In this document: one piece after another, positions 46,936 through 55,688 of the stretch | Numbering within the stretch: the stretch's first letter is position 1 | Layout of the letters: every line of letters begins with the position of its first letter | Assembly: GCF_000710775.1 (NCBI RefSeq) | Contig: NZ_JOJP01000001.1 | Location: 4,167,810 to 4,231,809 of the forward strand | Direction: 5' to 3' | DNA: 64,000 nt | Source: Endozoicomonas elysicola | GTDB lineage: Bacteria; Pseudomonadota; Gammaproteobacteria; Pseudomonadales; Endozoicomonadaceae | Program-made: the position numbers and the translations under genes | The notes under the pieces: model-generated | What the model was told of the DNA's origin: nothing | Databases searched by the model: none | Seen by the model: only the letters and a program-made list of their open reading frames with translations

Positions 46936-46963
46936 ATATTGTGGCAGGCATCCATATTTCAAG
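46936..46963 (-). promoter_or_regulatory. Sigma-32-like promoter of clpB
   Basis: On the minus strand: CTTGAAA (perfect heat-shock -35), 12 bases, CCACAATAT (weaker match to CCCCATNT). The same region also reads TTGAAA-N18-TATAAA for sigma-70. The start point would lie ~30 bases before the clpB ATG. Confidence 0.6.
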
Positions 46964-47178
46964 ACGAAAAAATCTTGCCTCATAATCGCCATTCACGCCT
47001 TTTTCCTGAAGTATTACCTCCTTGCACAGACCCAAACTGACCGCTCCCCTCCACCAGCATCCGGTAAACAATATGGCCCCAGACAATTAAATCTGTCTTA
47101 TTTTTCAAACCTCGCATCAACATTGAACTTTGCTCATCTCTGCTACTCCATAAGTTATTAAGAACTCAGTTCAGGCTT

Positions 47179-49095
47179 ATGATTAGCAGTAATACGACAG
47201 TTGAAACAGCCCCATTCAGCCCTGATGACAACAACAGAACAGATGGAACCATTCCACTGGTAAGTCCTCACTCAACAAAGGTAAATATCCTCCAGAGCGC
47301 ACCTGAAACCGAAGCCTCTGTGGCAACGAAGCCTCTGCATTTTCGAAACACCCCTAATACATCGGTACTAAGCAGAGACACAGAAGTATCTAATATCTCC
47401 AGCCACCAGCTGAGAATGACTGGTCGTGATCGTGAGGCCACTACTTCAACGCCTGCACAAGTTAGACAAGAAAGCCCACTTAGTTGGCTTAGGAGTCAGC
47501 AGGGAAAATCGATTGAAACATCTGACCAGGCTCAACAGTTACTCGATCAACAAGAGCAGTTTGTTCGTGAAGCATTAACCATTCTGGACCATGTTGATAC
47601 GCCCGAAGACAGCACTTTATCAACGTGGGTACATCAGTTTCACAATTACCATCGCACAATATCAAACATGCCCCTGGCAACAAAAACAGAAGAATTCGCT
47701 AAAGAGCAATTCGATTTCTATTGCCAGGTGCATGAGAGCTCCGAGCTAACAGAGGAGCAAAAATTAGGGTTTGAATTTTTACTGGGCCTGGAACGCTTCC
47801 TGATCGCAGTAGAGATAACACTGCAATTTGCCATTTATCTCCGTGACCAGTGTGAACTGGCAGAAGAATTCCAACATCTAAACATTGAAGACATGGAAGC
47901 TACCATTCGTAAAGAACCGTCATTTTTCAATCAGCTGCGTCATGCTTCAGAGGCATCTGAAAAAGCAATTGATGTCATCACCAAAGTTTTCGGCTCTGAA
48001 AAACCACCACAGTCATACTGGCAGGCCGCAAAAGCATTTTATGTAGAAAAACCGGTATGCGAACAACTTGCGAAATCACTGATATCTATCCACTACGAAC
48101 CAAAAAATGCTGGTTTCCAGGGAATAGCACAACACCTTCACTGGAATGGGTTTGGGGGAGATGGCAAATACCTGATGCATAAGAGATTAAAAGGCATGGA
48201 AAATCAGGCATTCAATTATCATGGAAACCAAACAGCCGGTGCGTCGTGCCCACACTTTACCCAACGTCTAAACGTCTTTCGCCAGGGATTAGCAGAACTC
48301 ATGACATTCGTGTCTCAGGCAACCACTAACGCGTTAACAGCCAATCACCATGATGACACACCCATCTGTATTTATGATCTGTGCACAGGACCAAAATTCA
48401 GTGCTGTTGCTAAAACAGTAACCAATCTTCAGAAGCAAGGAATAAAAGCGGCGCTGACCTTATCGGATGTGGATGGCAGTAATTTAAAAGAACTTTTTGA
48501 TGAAAAAACTAAAGCGGCTGATGGACTTATTGAAGATGTGCGCATCGAAGATCTGAATCTACCCTTGGAACCACCGGCAAGTGAATGGAGTAAGTTTGAC
48601 CTGGTGTCAGCCTCTTTAGGCTTGCATCAGTTACCCGATCATAGGCAAAAAGCGTGTATCCAGTATTTTACCACAGTGGCTAAACCCGGCGGGTTCATCT
48701 CCATTCCCCATGTTAATGAACTTGCTCACACGCAATTAATGCTGATCCCTGCCAATATTGTGGATCGTGAGAGCTACGTTCCTGATGAGATACTGTTTAA
48801 CTTTGAAGAGCTGGCGACCCGTCATGGCAGAAATGGCAGCTTGAAAGTCCCTTATCCACTGAGAGGTGTGAGCACTCACGGTCTTGAAAACAGCGATAAG
48901 GAAAACCTCTACAGCCATACGATGTATGTGGTCGTGGAATTAACAGAAGAGCAATTGCTAGAGCTGCAAGTGCTCTGGAAGCAGGGTCACTATGAACAAG
49001 CCAATCAACTGATTAATCGTTTAAGCGGTATAAATATTGACCGTCTTGAGAGCAAGATTAATGAAGGTGCAGCACAACCACCAGCCCCTGATTAA
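47179..49095 (+). CDS. Effector-like protein with SAM-methyltransferase-like domain
   Basis: 638 residues, not a recognised named protein. The first ~110 residues are Ser/Thr/Pro-rich and apparently disordered, followed by an alpha-helical region (about 115-350). A Rossmann-type methyltransferase domain then appears: motif I ICIYDLCTGPKFSAVAKTV (near 395-415), an acidic strand end ALTLSDVDGSN, and motif IV-V FDLVSASLGLHQLPDHRQ...FTTVAKPGGFISIPH (about 470-520). The tail is helical with QPPAPD at the end. No signal peptide. The N-terminal disordered segment and lack of operon partners resemble type III effectors of host-associated bacteria, but no secretion genes are in the window. Confidence 0.65.
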   Translation: MISSNTTVETAPFSPDDNNRTDGTIPLVSPHSTKVNILQSAPETEASVATKPLHFRNTPNTSVLSRDTEVSNISSHQLRMTGRDREATTSTPAQVRQESPLSWLRSQQGKSIETSDQAQQLLDQQEQFVREALTILDHVDTPEDSTLSTWVHQFHNYHRTISNMPLATKTEEFAKEQFDFYCQVHESSELTEEQKLGFEFLLGLERFLIAVEITLQFAIYLRDQCELAEEFQHLNIEDMEATIRKEPSFFNQLRHASEASEKAIDVITKVFGSEKPPQSYWQAAKAFYVEKPVCEQLAKSLISIHYEPKNAGFQGIAQHLHWNGFGGDGKYLMHKRLKGMENQAFNYHGNQTAGASCPHFTQRLNVFRQGLAELMTFVSQATTNALTANHHDDTPICIYDLCTGPKFSAVAKTVTNLQKQGIKAALTLSDVDGSNLKELFDEKTKAADGLIEDVRIEDLNLPLEPPASEWSKFDLVSASLGLHQLPDHRQKACIQYFTTVAKPGGFISIPHVNELAHTQLMLIPANIVDRESYVPDEILFNFEELATRHGRNGSLKVPYPLRGVSTHGLENSDKENLYSHTMYVVVELTEEQLLELQVLWKQGHYEQANQLINRLSGINIDRLESKINEGAAQPPAPD

Positions 49096-49167
49096 ATAAC
49101 AGGCGCCCTTTAACAGCGAGAATGGCGACTACTCTGCCCCTCTATTAAACCTCGCCTGAACAGGAAT

Positions 49168-49911
49168 TCAGACTTCCAACCAGATTAACGATGCCATCCT
49201 TCCCGACGCTTTTCCATCACGCCGGTAAGAATAGAAGAGTTCAGGCTGATCATATGAGCAAAATTCACCACCGTAGATACGGTTAACGCCAAACCTGTTA
49301 AGACGCCTGCACGCAAGGGAGTAGAGGTCGGCAAACCAGCGATCACCATGGCCGGAAATAAATGCTTCAGAACAACCTGTATCATCTGTCAAGAACTGGT
49401 CTCTCACTTCTGGCCCAATTTCAAAATTACGTTGGCTTATTGCAGGCCCCAGCCATGCCATCACCGTTTCCGGAGGCACGCACATTGACTTAATCGTAGC
49501 TTCAAGAACCCCTGCGGCCAGACCTTTCCAGCCAGCGTGGGCTGCAGCTACTACAGTTCCATCAAGGTTACAGAACAAAACCGGCAAACAGTCCGCAGTT
49601 AAAACAGCACAAGCGGCTCCTGACTCATGGGAAATGGAAGCATCCGCCGCCACTTCCTGATGATCAGTACCAGCATCAGCAACTTCAACGCCGTGCACCT
49701 GCTTCAACCACAACGGGGGTGTTGCAAGGTTAAGACCTTGTTGGAGAAGCTGCCGGTTTGCCTGCACTTTTTCCTGATCGTCACCAGAATAGAGCCCCAG
49801 GTTGAAGCTGGAAAATCCAGCTTCACTCAGTCCACCATTTCGGGTGGTGACTAACGCTTTGACACAATCCGGCGCAGGCCAGTCAGCCCAAAGGTAACGC
49901 TCATCACTCAC
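49168..49911 (-). CDS. pgeF: Peptidoglycan editing factor / polyphenol-oxidase-fold protein
   Basis: 247 residues of the YfiH/YlmD/Cu-nuclear laccase-like family: TTRNGGLSEAGFSSFNLGL, LTADCLPVLFC, AAAHAGWKGLAAGVLE, WLGPAISQRNFEIG and the C-terminal FYSYRRDGKASGRMASLIWL. His-Cys-His metal site residues are visible. Functions proposed for the family are nucleoside phosphorolysis and peptidoglycan editing. Its start overlaps the rluD stop by 4 bases, the usual rluD-pgeF pair. Confidence 0.93.
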   Translation of the reverse strand: MSDERYLWADWPAPDCVKALVTTRNGGLSEAGFSSFNLGLYSGDDQEKVQANRQLLQQGLNLATPPLWLKQVHGVEVADAGTDHQEVAADASISHESGAACAVLTADCLPVLFCNLDGTVVAAAHAGWKGLAAGVLEATIKSMCVPPETVMAWLGPAISQRNFEIGPEVRDQFLTDDTGCSEAFISGHGDRWFADLYSLACRRLNRFGVNRIYGGEFCSYDQPELFYSYRRDGKASGRMASLIWLEV

Positions 49912-50888
49912 TGCTGATCTCCCGTACTCTTTTTCTCAACGGGTTCATTATCAGCCAGACTATCCAGCAGCATCTGAAAGTCTTCCACTAAAGGGACTTC
50001 CCACTCCATATATTCACCAGTAATCGGGTGAATAAGACCTAACTGACGGGCATGAAGCGCCTGACGCCTGAACGCTCTCAGAACTTTTTCCAGCTCAGCC
50101 GGGCATGACTTAGGCAGCTTCAGTCCACCACCGTACAGGTCATCCCCCACCAGTGGAAAGCGCTGGTGACTCATATGTACACGAATCTGATGGGTTCTTC
50201 CTGTTTCCAACTGGAGCCGGATATGAGTATGAGCAGCAAAACGCTTTAGCACCCGATAGTGAGTAATTGAAGGCTTGCCACCACGAACAACCGCCATTTT
50301 CAGTCGATTCTGCGGATGCCTTCCAATAGGTGCATCAACTAAACCACCCCCGGTCATAACACCACGCACAACGGCTTCGTATTCACGATGAACAGTACGA
50401 TCCTGCAGCTGTGCAACCAGATCAGTCTGAGCGGCCAGAGATCGAGCTACCACCATCAGCCCAGTGGTATCCTTATCCAGCCGGTGCACAATTCCCGCTC
50501 TGGGCAAGGCGGCATTATCCGGATAATGATAAAGCAGAGCGTTCAACAGTGTGCCCGTGTAATTGCCAACTGCAGGATGAACAACCAGACCTGCAGGCTT
50601 GTTGATCACGATGATATCGTCATCTTCATAAACAATATCAAGTGGGATATTTTCGGCCTCCCACCGGGCTTCACTTTGAACTTCTACTGACAGTGAAAGC
50701 AATTCCCCACCATAGAGTTTCTCTTTGGGTTTACGGGGTGCGCCATCCACTAACAGGAAACCCTCTCGAATCCAATCCTGAAGCCGGGCTCTGGAAAAAT
50801 CCGGAAAACAGGCCGCAGCTATCTGATCAAATCGACGACCCGCCTGATCATCAGACACCGTGACACTTTGTTTAATAACTTCGCCCAT
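49908..50888 (-). CDS. rluD: 23S rRNA pseudouridine(1911/1915/1917) synthase
   Basis: 326 residues. N-terminal S4 RNA-binding domain (about 15-75) and a pseudouridine synthase domain with the catalytic Asp138 in VHRLDKDTTGL. Modifies helix 69 of 23S rRNA. Translationally coupled to pgeF. Divergent from bamD. Confidence 0.96.
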   Translation of the reverse strand: MGEVIKQSVTVSDDQAGRRFDQIAAACFPDFSRARLQDWIREGFLLVDGAPRKPKEKLYGGELLSLSVEVQSEARWEAENIPLDIVYEDDDIIVINKPAGLVVHPAVGNYTGTLLNALLYHYPDNAALPRAGIVHRLDKDTTGLMVVARSLAAQTDLVAQLQDRTVHREYEAVVRGVMTGGGLVDAPIGRHPQNRLKMAVVRGGKPSITHYRVLKRFAAHTHIRLQLETGRTHQIRVHMSHQRFPLVGDDLYGGGLKLPKSCPAELEKVLRAFRRQALHARQLGLIHPITGEYMEWEVPLVEDFQMLLDSLADNEPVEKKSTGDQQ

Positions 50889-51262
50889 TCAGCAATACTC
50901 AGTACAGAAAATAAGTTTCATACCCGATGATCAGGGGAGCCACAATTAGACATGCGCCCCCCTAGCCTTAAACCTGAAAGGTTCCAACCAGAAGGCCGGA
51001 AAATCTTGTCTTTTCGTTTTCCGGCATACTATGTTTAAATGCAGGTTTAAATAAGTCTTTTATCGGTCCGAAGAGTTTATCACAAGAAGTCTCTGAGGCC
51101 TGAGTGGTTGTCGAGAGTTACAGAAAATGATGCACCTTTATATCCCAGCATTTTTAACGCTGTGGTAAGTTGCAGCATTCATGGCTAGCTTCAGCTACTT
51201 TATTCTTCGGCAGCCTCTGATGTGCACAGAGCACGGAGAGAGTACGGAAACCAATCAATACC
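50889..51262. other. rluD-bamD divergent spacer (374 bp)
   Basis: No gene recognised. It contains a 9-bp hairpin GCCGGAAAA / TTTTCCGGC at 50995-51025 with a 13-base loop. Promoters for rluD and bamD must lie here but none is a clear match. Confidence 0.5.
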
Positions 51263-52207
51263 ATGACAATCTTGACTGAAAAGTTGACTGCAAAATTTCC
51301 CCGGTTATTACCCTCGTTTGTAACGAGATCCATTCTGATGGTTTTTGCAGCCATCATTGTGGCTGGCTGTGCATCAACCGAGGATAAAGAACAGCTGCCA
51401 GAGTCTCTGTCTGAAGCAGAACTTTACCAGATGTCCAGTAAGGCCATTGATGACAGCCGCTATTCTGAAGCCATCAAGTCACTGAGAACCCTGGAATCCC
51501 GCTACCCTTTCGGAGCATTTGCTGAACAGGCCCAGCTGGATATCATTTACGCCTACTTCAAAAATGCCGAACCTGAAGCATCCAAAGCGGCAGCTGATCG
51601 TTTTATCCGCCTGCACCCTCAGCACCCTGATGCGGACTATGCCTATTACATGAAAGGGCTTGCTTCTAATACTGCTTCTATGGGCCTTCTGGAACGCTAC
51701 CTCCCGATGGATCTGACTCGACGTGATCCAGGCCAGGCACGGGTATCCTTCAATGAGTTTGCAGACCTACTCAGCCGTTACCCTGACAGCAAATACGGAC
51801 CAGATGCCCGTCAGCGAATGGTTGCACTTCGCAACCGGCTTGCTGAATATGAAATCCATGCTGCCAACTACTACCTGAAACGCAAGGCCTATGTTTCTGC
51901 TGTTAACCGTGGACGCTATGTTGTCGAAAACATGCAGCAGACGCCTGCCGTTCCTGAAGCACTGGCCATTATGGTGGAAGGCTATCAACATCTGCAGCTG
52001 CCTGAACCCGCGGGTGAAGCCCTGGAAGTGCTAAGGCTTAACTACCCAAATCACCCATCGCTGGACAGTAACGGCAACTTTGTTGGCTATAAGGTGTTTG
52101 AAGATGTGGACCCATCAATCTGGAGCACATTAACTTTCGGCTTGATTGGCAGTTCTAAACCCAAAATTCACGACGCCCCGCCTCCACAGCCACCTGTAGT
52201 GAACTGA
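51263..52207 (+). CDS. bamD: Outer membrane protein assembly factor BamD
   Basis: 314 residues. Lipoprotein signal ending IIVAGC (Cys36), then five tetratricopeptide-like repeats: [58 protein letters not shown] and [22 protein letters not shown]. Essential partner of BamA at the outer membrane. A little longer at the C-terminus than E. coli BamD. Confidence 0.96.
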   Translation: MTILTEKLTAKFPRLLPSFVTRSILMVFAAIIVAGCASTEDKEQLPESLSEAELYQMSSKAIDDSRYSEAIKSLRTLESRYPFGAFAEQAQLDIIYAYFKNAEPEASKAAADRFIRLHPQHPDADYAYYMKGLASNTASMGLLERYLPMDLTRRDPGQARVSFNEFADLLSRYPDSKYGPDARQRMVALRNRLAEYEIHAANYYLKRKAYVSAVNRGRYVVENMQQTPAVPEALAIMVEGYQHLQLPEPAGEALEVLRLNYPNHPSLDSNGNFVGYKVFEDVDPSIWSTLTFGLIGSSKPKIHDAPPPQPPVVN

Positions 52208-52213
52208 CTTCTT

Positions 52214-52237
52214 CGGCATCACCTTTTGGTGATGCCG
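52214..52237 (+). terminator. Hairpin between bamD and yacG
   Basis: CGGCATCACC / GGTGATGCCG, a perfect 10-bp stem with TTTT loop, 6 bases after bamD. No U-run follows, so it probably attenuates or stabilises rather than terminates completely. Confidence 0.5.
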
Positions 52238-52279
52238 GTTAGCAACGCTTTAACTACTTTCCATGAAAAGCCTCAAGCC

Positions 52280-52480
52280 ATGACCAAGACTGTTAAATGC
52301 CCCCAATGCGGTAAAGCTGTGAAATGGGTACCAGAGAGCAAATATCGCCCCTTCTGTTCAGATCGCTGCAAATTGATTGATTTTGGTGGCTGGGCAAAAG
52401 AAGAGCATACCATTCCCGGTGATCCTGCTTTTGACGACCTGATGTCACAGGAGCTTGATGACATGCCTACACGGCATTAA
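52280..52480 (+). CDS. yacG: DNA gyrase inhibitor YacG
   Basis: 66 residues, zinc-ribbon protein with [10 protein letters not shown] and [15 protein letters not shown], all four Cys present. ATG 52280 is taken because it gives the usual 60-70-residue length; the frame is open from 52226 but that part encodes no conserved sequence. YacG binds and inhibits gyrase in E. coli. Confidence 0.94.
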   Translation: MTKTVKCPQCGKAVKWVPESKYRPFCSDRCKLIDFGGWAKEEHTIPGDPAFDDLMSQELDDMPTRH

Positions 52481-52869
52481 GTATTCAGCCAGACCAGACC
52501 CCACTTCGTATTGTCCGCTCCACTGGGCAGCATTGTCTAAACTCAACTTTCTGGAACTCTGTTTCTTGTACCAGTCGCCTTTTCTAACAACCAGAATGAA
52601 CATAGCAATATAATAGGTGCCAGCACAAAATAGCGTAGCTAGAACGTTTAACTGGTATAGATAGCAGGGGTACCATCCAAATTCCAAATTAGTCTGCAAG
52701 CCTGATTTGAATGACAATCAAGGCAACATGAAGAAGTGGTCACTATTAGCAATGGCGCTACAAAGAAAAACCGGGGAATTCCCCGGTAACTAGAATAACT
52801 AATAACCCATCACTTGGTGAAGCAAAGCTCAGCTTAAAGTCAAACCAAAGCTTGCTTCGACAGGGTTAA
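52481..52869. other. yacG to coiled-coil gene spacer (389 bp)
   Basis: No convincing gene. A minus-strand frame at 52445-52717 could encode a 90-residue protein with one hydrophobic segment, but its only start is a TTG without a ribosome-binding site and it overlaps yacG. The terminator at 52764-52787 belongs to the coiled-coil gene. Confidence 0.5.
52764..52787 (-). terminator. Intrinsic terminator of the coiled-coil protein gene
   Basis: Palindrome ACCGGGGAATTCCCCGGT (52770-52787) followed on the minus strand by TTTTTCTTT. Lies ~80 bases after the stop of the minus-strand gene ending at 52870. Confidence 0.8.
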
Positions 52870-54513
52870 CTAGGAAACAGACTCTGTATCTTCACCTCCC
52901 TCAACGCTGACTAGTAAATTACCATTGTCGTAGGCAGGATTGTTCCTCCATGCATAAGTAGATACATCACTGGCAAAAGGTATATGTTCTTCCGCCTGCA
53001 TTAAAGGGTCAAACCCTGTCAGTAACGATGTGGTTACAGAGGGGCTATTATCCTGAGGGATTACTGGCTGAGGGATTACTGGCGCCCCTACTCTGCGATG
53101 AACAAAGTGCACGGCTTCTTCAAGTACTCTTTCGAGTTCAGCCCTTGGATCCGAAGGAGCAGGACTAATTGAAGCAGGCCTAATTGGATCAGGAAGCGGC
53201 CGTCCATCAACTGAATGAAGCGATGTATCATATATGTCACCAGCTTGCATACCAAGTGTATATGTTTGCGCTGGAGTATAAGAATCAACTCTTTCTTCTT
53301 CAAGGAGGGCATGATTTATATCAGCAGTTTGCACACCTACTGTATTTGTTTGCGTTGGAGAAAGCCTCTCAGAACCATCCCTTGCTGCTTGAAGCTCTGT
53401 CACTAGGTGGGCAATTGCCTCATCGTGATCTTTTTTCAATCGATCAACTAGAGATTTATTCTCCAGGTCCCGGAGCATTAGATTCTGACATTCGTTCGTT
53501 AATTCACTGACTCTTGCCCTGAGCTCTTCGATCTGCCTCCCAGAACCATCTCTTTCTGCTTGAAGCTCTGCCACCAGGCGGGCAATTGCCACTTCGTGAT
53601 CTTTTTTCAATCGATCAACTACTTCTTTAGTCTCCGGGTTCCGGAGCATTAGATTATTACAATCTTTTGTTAATTCACTGACTTTTGCATTGAGCTCTCC
53701 GATCTTCCTATCATTACCAGCGCACTCTTTTACATATTTAGACAGCGTACCCTTGGCTACTTCTTCGCTCTTTTCATGCTCCGCACACTTAGCCTTGATT
53801 TTTTCCAGCTCAGCGCGCTCCTTTACCTGAATCTCATCCAGCCGCTGAATAAGGCGATCTTTGTCCTTTAACTGCGCCATGAATTGAGATTTCTGGCTTT
53901 CGAGCTTATGCTTCTGCTCCTCTACCAAGTGTTCAATTCGAGCTTGTTTGTTCTTTTCACCCTCTACCGTTGCAGCAAGCTGTGCCTCGACTTGCGCTTT
54001 TTCCTGTTGTTCTTTTTTCTGCGCCTCTACCAGATGTTGAATTCGAACCAGTTTATTTTTGTCACCCTCCGCCATTAATGCAAGCTGTGCTTTCAGGGAC
54101 TCAACTTCAGATGATACTGGTGATGCAGGAGTTTGCGACACGCTCGCTGGAGCCGTCTGAGGCTGAGCTGGAGCTTGACCGTTCGCTACTGGTGCCTGGT
54201 TCTGAGCTGGCGCCTGACCGTTTGCTGCTGGCATTTGGTTCTGAACAGGAGCTTGCGGTTGGGTAACCGTCCTTGCCAACAACCCCTTGCCAGTGAAATA
54301 AGAATAAGCTCGTGCAGGTAAATAAGACACTGCCGCAGCTATAGTACAAACTGTACGCTTAAAAAAGCCGGCATCTTTACCAAAAAAACTGTTTTTCCAG
54401 ATTGTCCAGGTCGATTCACTCTTTTGAGCTACCGGGGTCTGGGTCTGTGCCTGCGATACAGGGTTAGCACCAGGCACTGCAGCGCCTGTGCTAATAGGAG
54501 TTGATCCTGTCAT
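52870..54513 (-). CDS. Repeat-containing coiled-coil protein, effector-like
   Basis: 547 residues, not recognised. N-terminal ~35 residues polar, then a basic/hydrophobic stretch (FFKRTVCTIAAAVSYLPARAYSYF), a Pro/Gln/Ala linker with tandem NGQAPAQ units (about 85-130), and a long coiled coil (about 135-385). The coil contains two near copies of a ~60-residue block (VSELTKDCNNLMLR...DRLKKDHEVAIARLVAELQAERDGS and VSELTNECQNLMLR...DRLKKDHDEAIAHLVTELQAARDGS). Two shorter copies of P-x-QT-x-T-x-G-x-Q follow, then an acidic C-terminus. GAGGAAG lies 6 bases upstream of ATG 54513. Composition suits a secreted host-interaction protein, but this is inference. Confidence 0.7.
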   Translation of the reverse strand: MTGSTPISTGAAVPGANPVSQAQTQTPVAQKSESTWTIWKNSFFGKDAGFFKRTVCTIAAAVSYLPARAYSYFTGKGLLARTVTQPQAPVQNQMPAANGQAPAQNQAPVANGQAPAQPQTAPASVSQTPASPVSSEVESLKAQLALMAEGDKNKLVRIQHLVEAQKKEQQEKAQVEAQLAATVEGEKNKQARIEHLVEEQKHKLESQKSQFMAQLKDKDRLIQRLDEIQVKERAELEKIKAKCAEHEKSEEVAKGTLSKYVKECAGNDRKIGELNAKVSELTKDCNNLMLRNPETKEVVDRLKKDHEVAIARLVAELQAERDGSGRQIEELRARVSELTNECQNLMLRDLENKSLVDRLKKDHDEAIAHLVTELQAARDGSERLSPTQTNTVGVQTADINHALLEEERVDSYTPAQTYTLGMQAGDIYDTSLHSVDGRPLPDPIRPASISPAPSDPRAELERVLEEAVHFVHRRVGAPVIPQPVIPQDNSPSVTTSLLTGFDPLMQAEEHIPFASDVSTYAWRNNPAYDNGNLLVSVEGGEDTESVS

Positions 54514-54718
54514 TGTAACTTCCTCTATTTTTTGTTTGAGTATTTATAAATTGAACTGATGTCTTAGAGAGGAAAGTTATTAGTTGGTTCAATGGCCAAA
54601 TATTATTATTAGAAATAAAAAAACCTAATAATATAAAAATTATGAAATTACGAACCACTTAGAGTGAATCAACACCATATAGAAGTCCTTTTTACGGAAA
54701 AATTACCCCAGAGCTGCC

Positions 54719-55687
54719 TCAAAAGCGCCAGAACGTATGAATAGCCGCAATTCCCTGGGCACCCCGCTGTTGAGCTATGTCAAGATCATCCAGTCCCATC
54801 CCGCCCAACCAGAATACAGGCACTTTTGCTGCCTCGGTCAATGCTAACGCTTTCACCAACCCCAACGGCTTGGTTTCAGGGTGAGACTGTGTTTTTTTGA
54901 CAGGTGATAGCGTAATAAAGTCAACAGCCATTGCTTCAGCATCTTGAATCTGCTGTTCATCGTGACATGAGGCGACCAATAGCTGATCAGGATGCCGCTT
55001 CTCTGGCTTAACAGCTAAACCCAGCTGGGGAGATGTCAAATGAAGCCCATGGCACCATGGCTCTAATAGAAGAGAAAAATCCCCTTTGATGATCAGCATC
55101 CCACCTGCAGCCTTAACGAAACCTGACAGTTCCTGTGCCAATCGGAGGTATTCACTTTCCTCAAGCCAATGAGCCCGAAATTGAATCAGGCGAATACCGT
55201 TATCCAATGCGGCTGAAACTCTATTGAAGAGTGTTTCTTTTTCCTCAAAATGACCGGTAATCATATAACGATCAGGGAGTTGCAGCGCCCGGAGAATGAC
55301 CTTATTGGCTTCAGGAAATTCATAATCATTAAGGCAATCTTTTTCAACCCACTGAATCAACTGACCTTCATTGCCTTTTGGCTCGCCCTGAATACCACTG
55401 ACAACCCAGGTATCGAGCAATACGGACTTGTCAGGATAGTCATGGCGAATTTTGATCAGCGGGGCAAATGCTGAAACTTCAATATCCAGCTCTTCACGGA
55501 GCTCCCGGTTCAACGCAAGCTTGATATCCTCCCCTGCCTCGACTTTCCCGCCGGGAAACTCCCATAAACCACCCATGTGTTTATCTTCAGGACGCTTGGC
55601 CAGCAAAACCCGTCCATCATCCCCAAGAATCACAGCAACCGCCACATGAACAACTTTTCTTTTTTCGACCATAGTTTTATCAATCAA
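54719..55687 (-). CDS. mutT: Nudix hydrolase-ThiE-like fusion (MutT family)
   Basis: 322 residues. N-terminal MutT-type Nudix domain (about 10-135) with the box GGKVEAGEDIKLALNRELREELDI (GX5EX7REUXEEXGU intact), which removes oxidised dGTP. C-terminal thiamine-phosphate-synthase-like domain (about 140-322): RLIQFRAHWLEESEYLRLA, GLHLTSPQLG, VASCHDEQQIQDAEAMAVDFITLSPVKKT, GLVKALALTEAAKVPVFWLGGM. This two-domain form is known from other gammaproteobacteria. It starts 1 base after the argJ stop, so the two are co-transcribed. Confidence 0.94.
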   Translation of the reverse strand: MIDKTMVEKRKVVHVAVAVILGDDGRVLLAKRPEDKHMGGLWEFPGGKVEAGEDIKLALNRELREELDIEVSAFAPLIKIRHDYPDKSVLLDTWVVSGIQGEPKGNEGQLIQWVEKDCLNDYEFPEANKVILRALQLPDRYMITGHFEEKETLFNRVSAALDNGIRLIQFRAHWLEESEYLRLAQELSGFVKAAGGMLIIKGDFSLLLEPWCHGLHLTSPQLGLAVKPEKRHPDQLLVASCHDEQQIQDAEAMAVDFITLSPVKKTQSHPETKPLGLVKALALTEAAKVPVFWLGGMGLDDLDIAQQRGAQGIAAIHTFWRF

Positions 55688-55688
55688 T

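Noticed and set aside
52445-52717. 90-codon minus-strand frame with one hydrophobic segment after yacG
   Set aside because: TTG start, no ribosome-binding site, overlaps yacG; not enough to call a gene, though not fully excluded.
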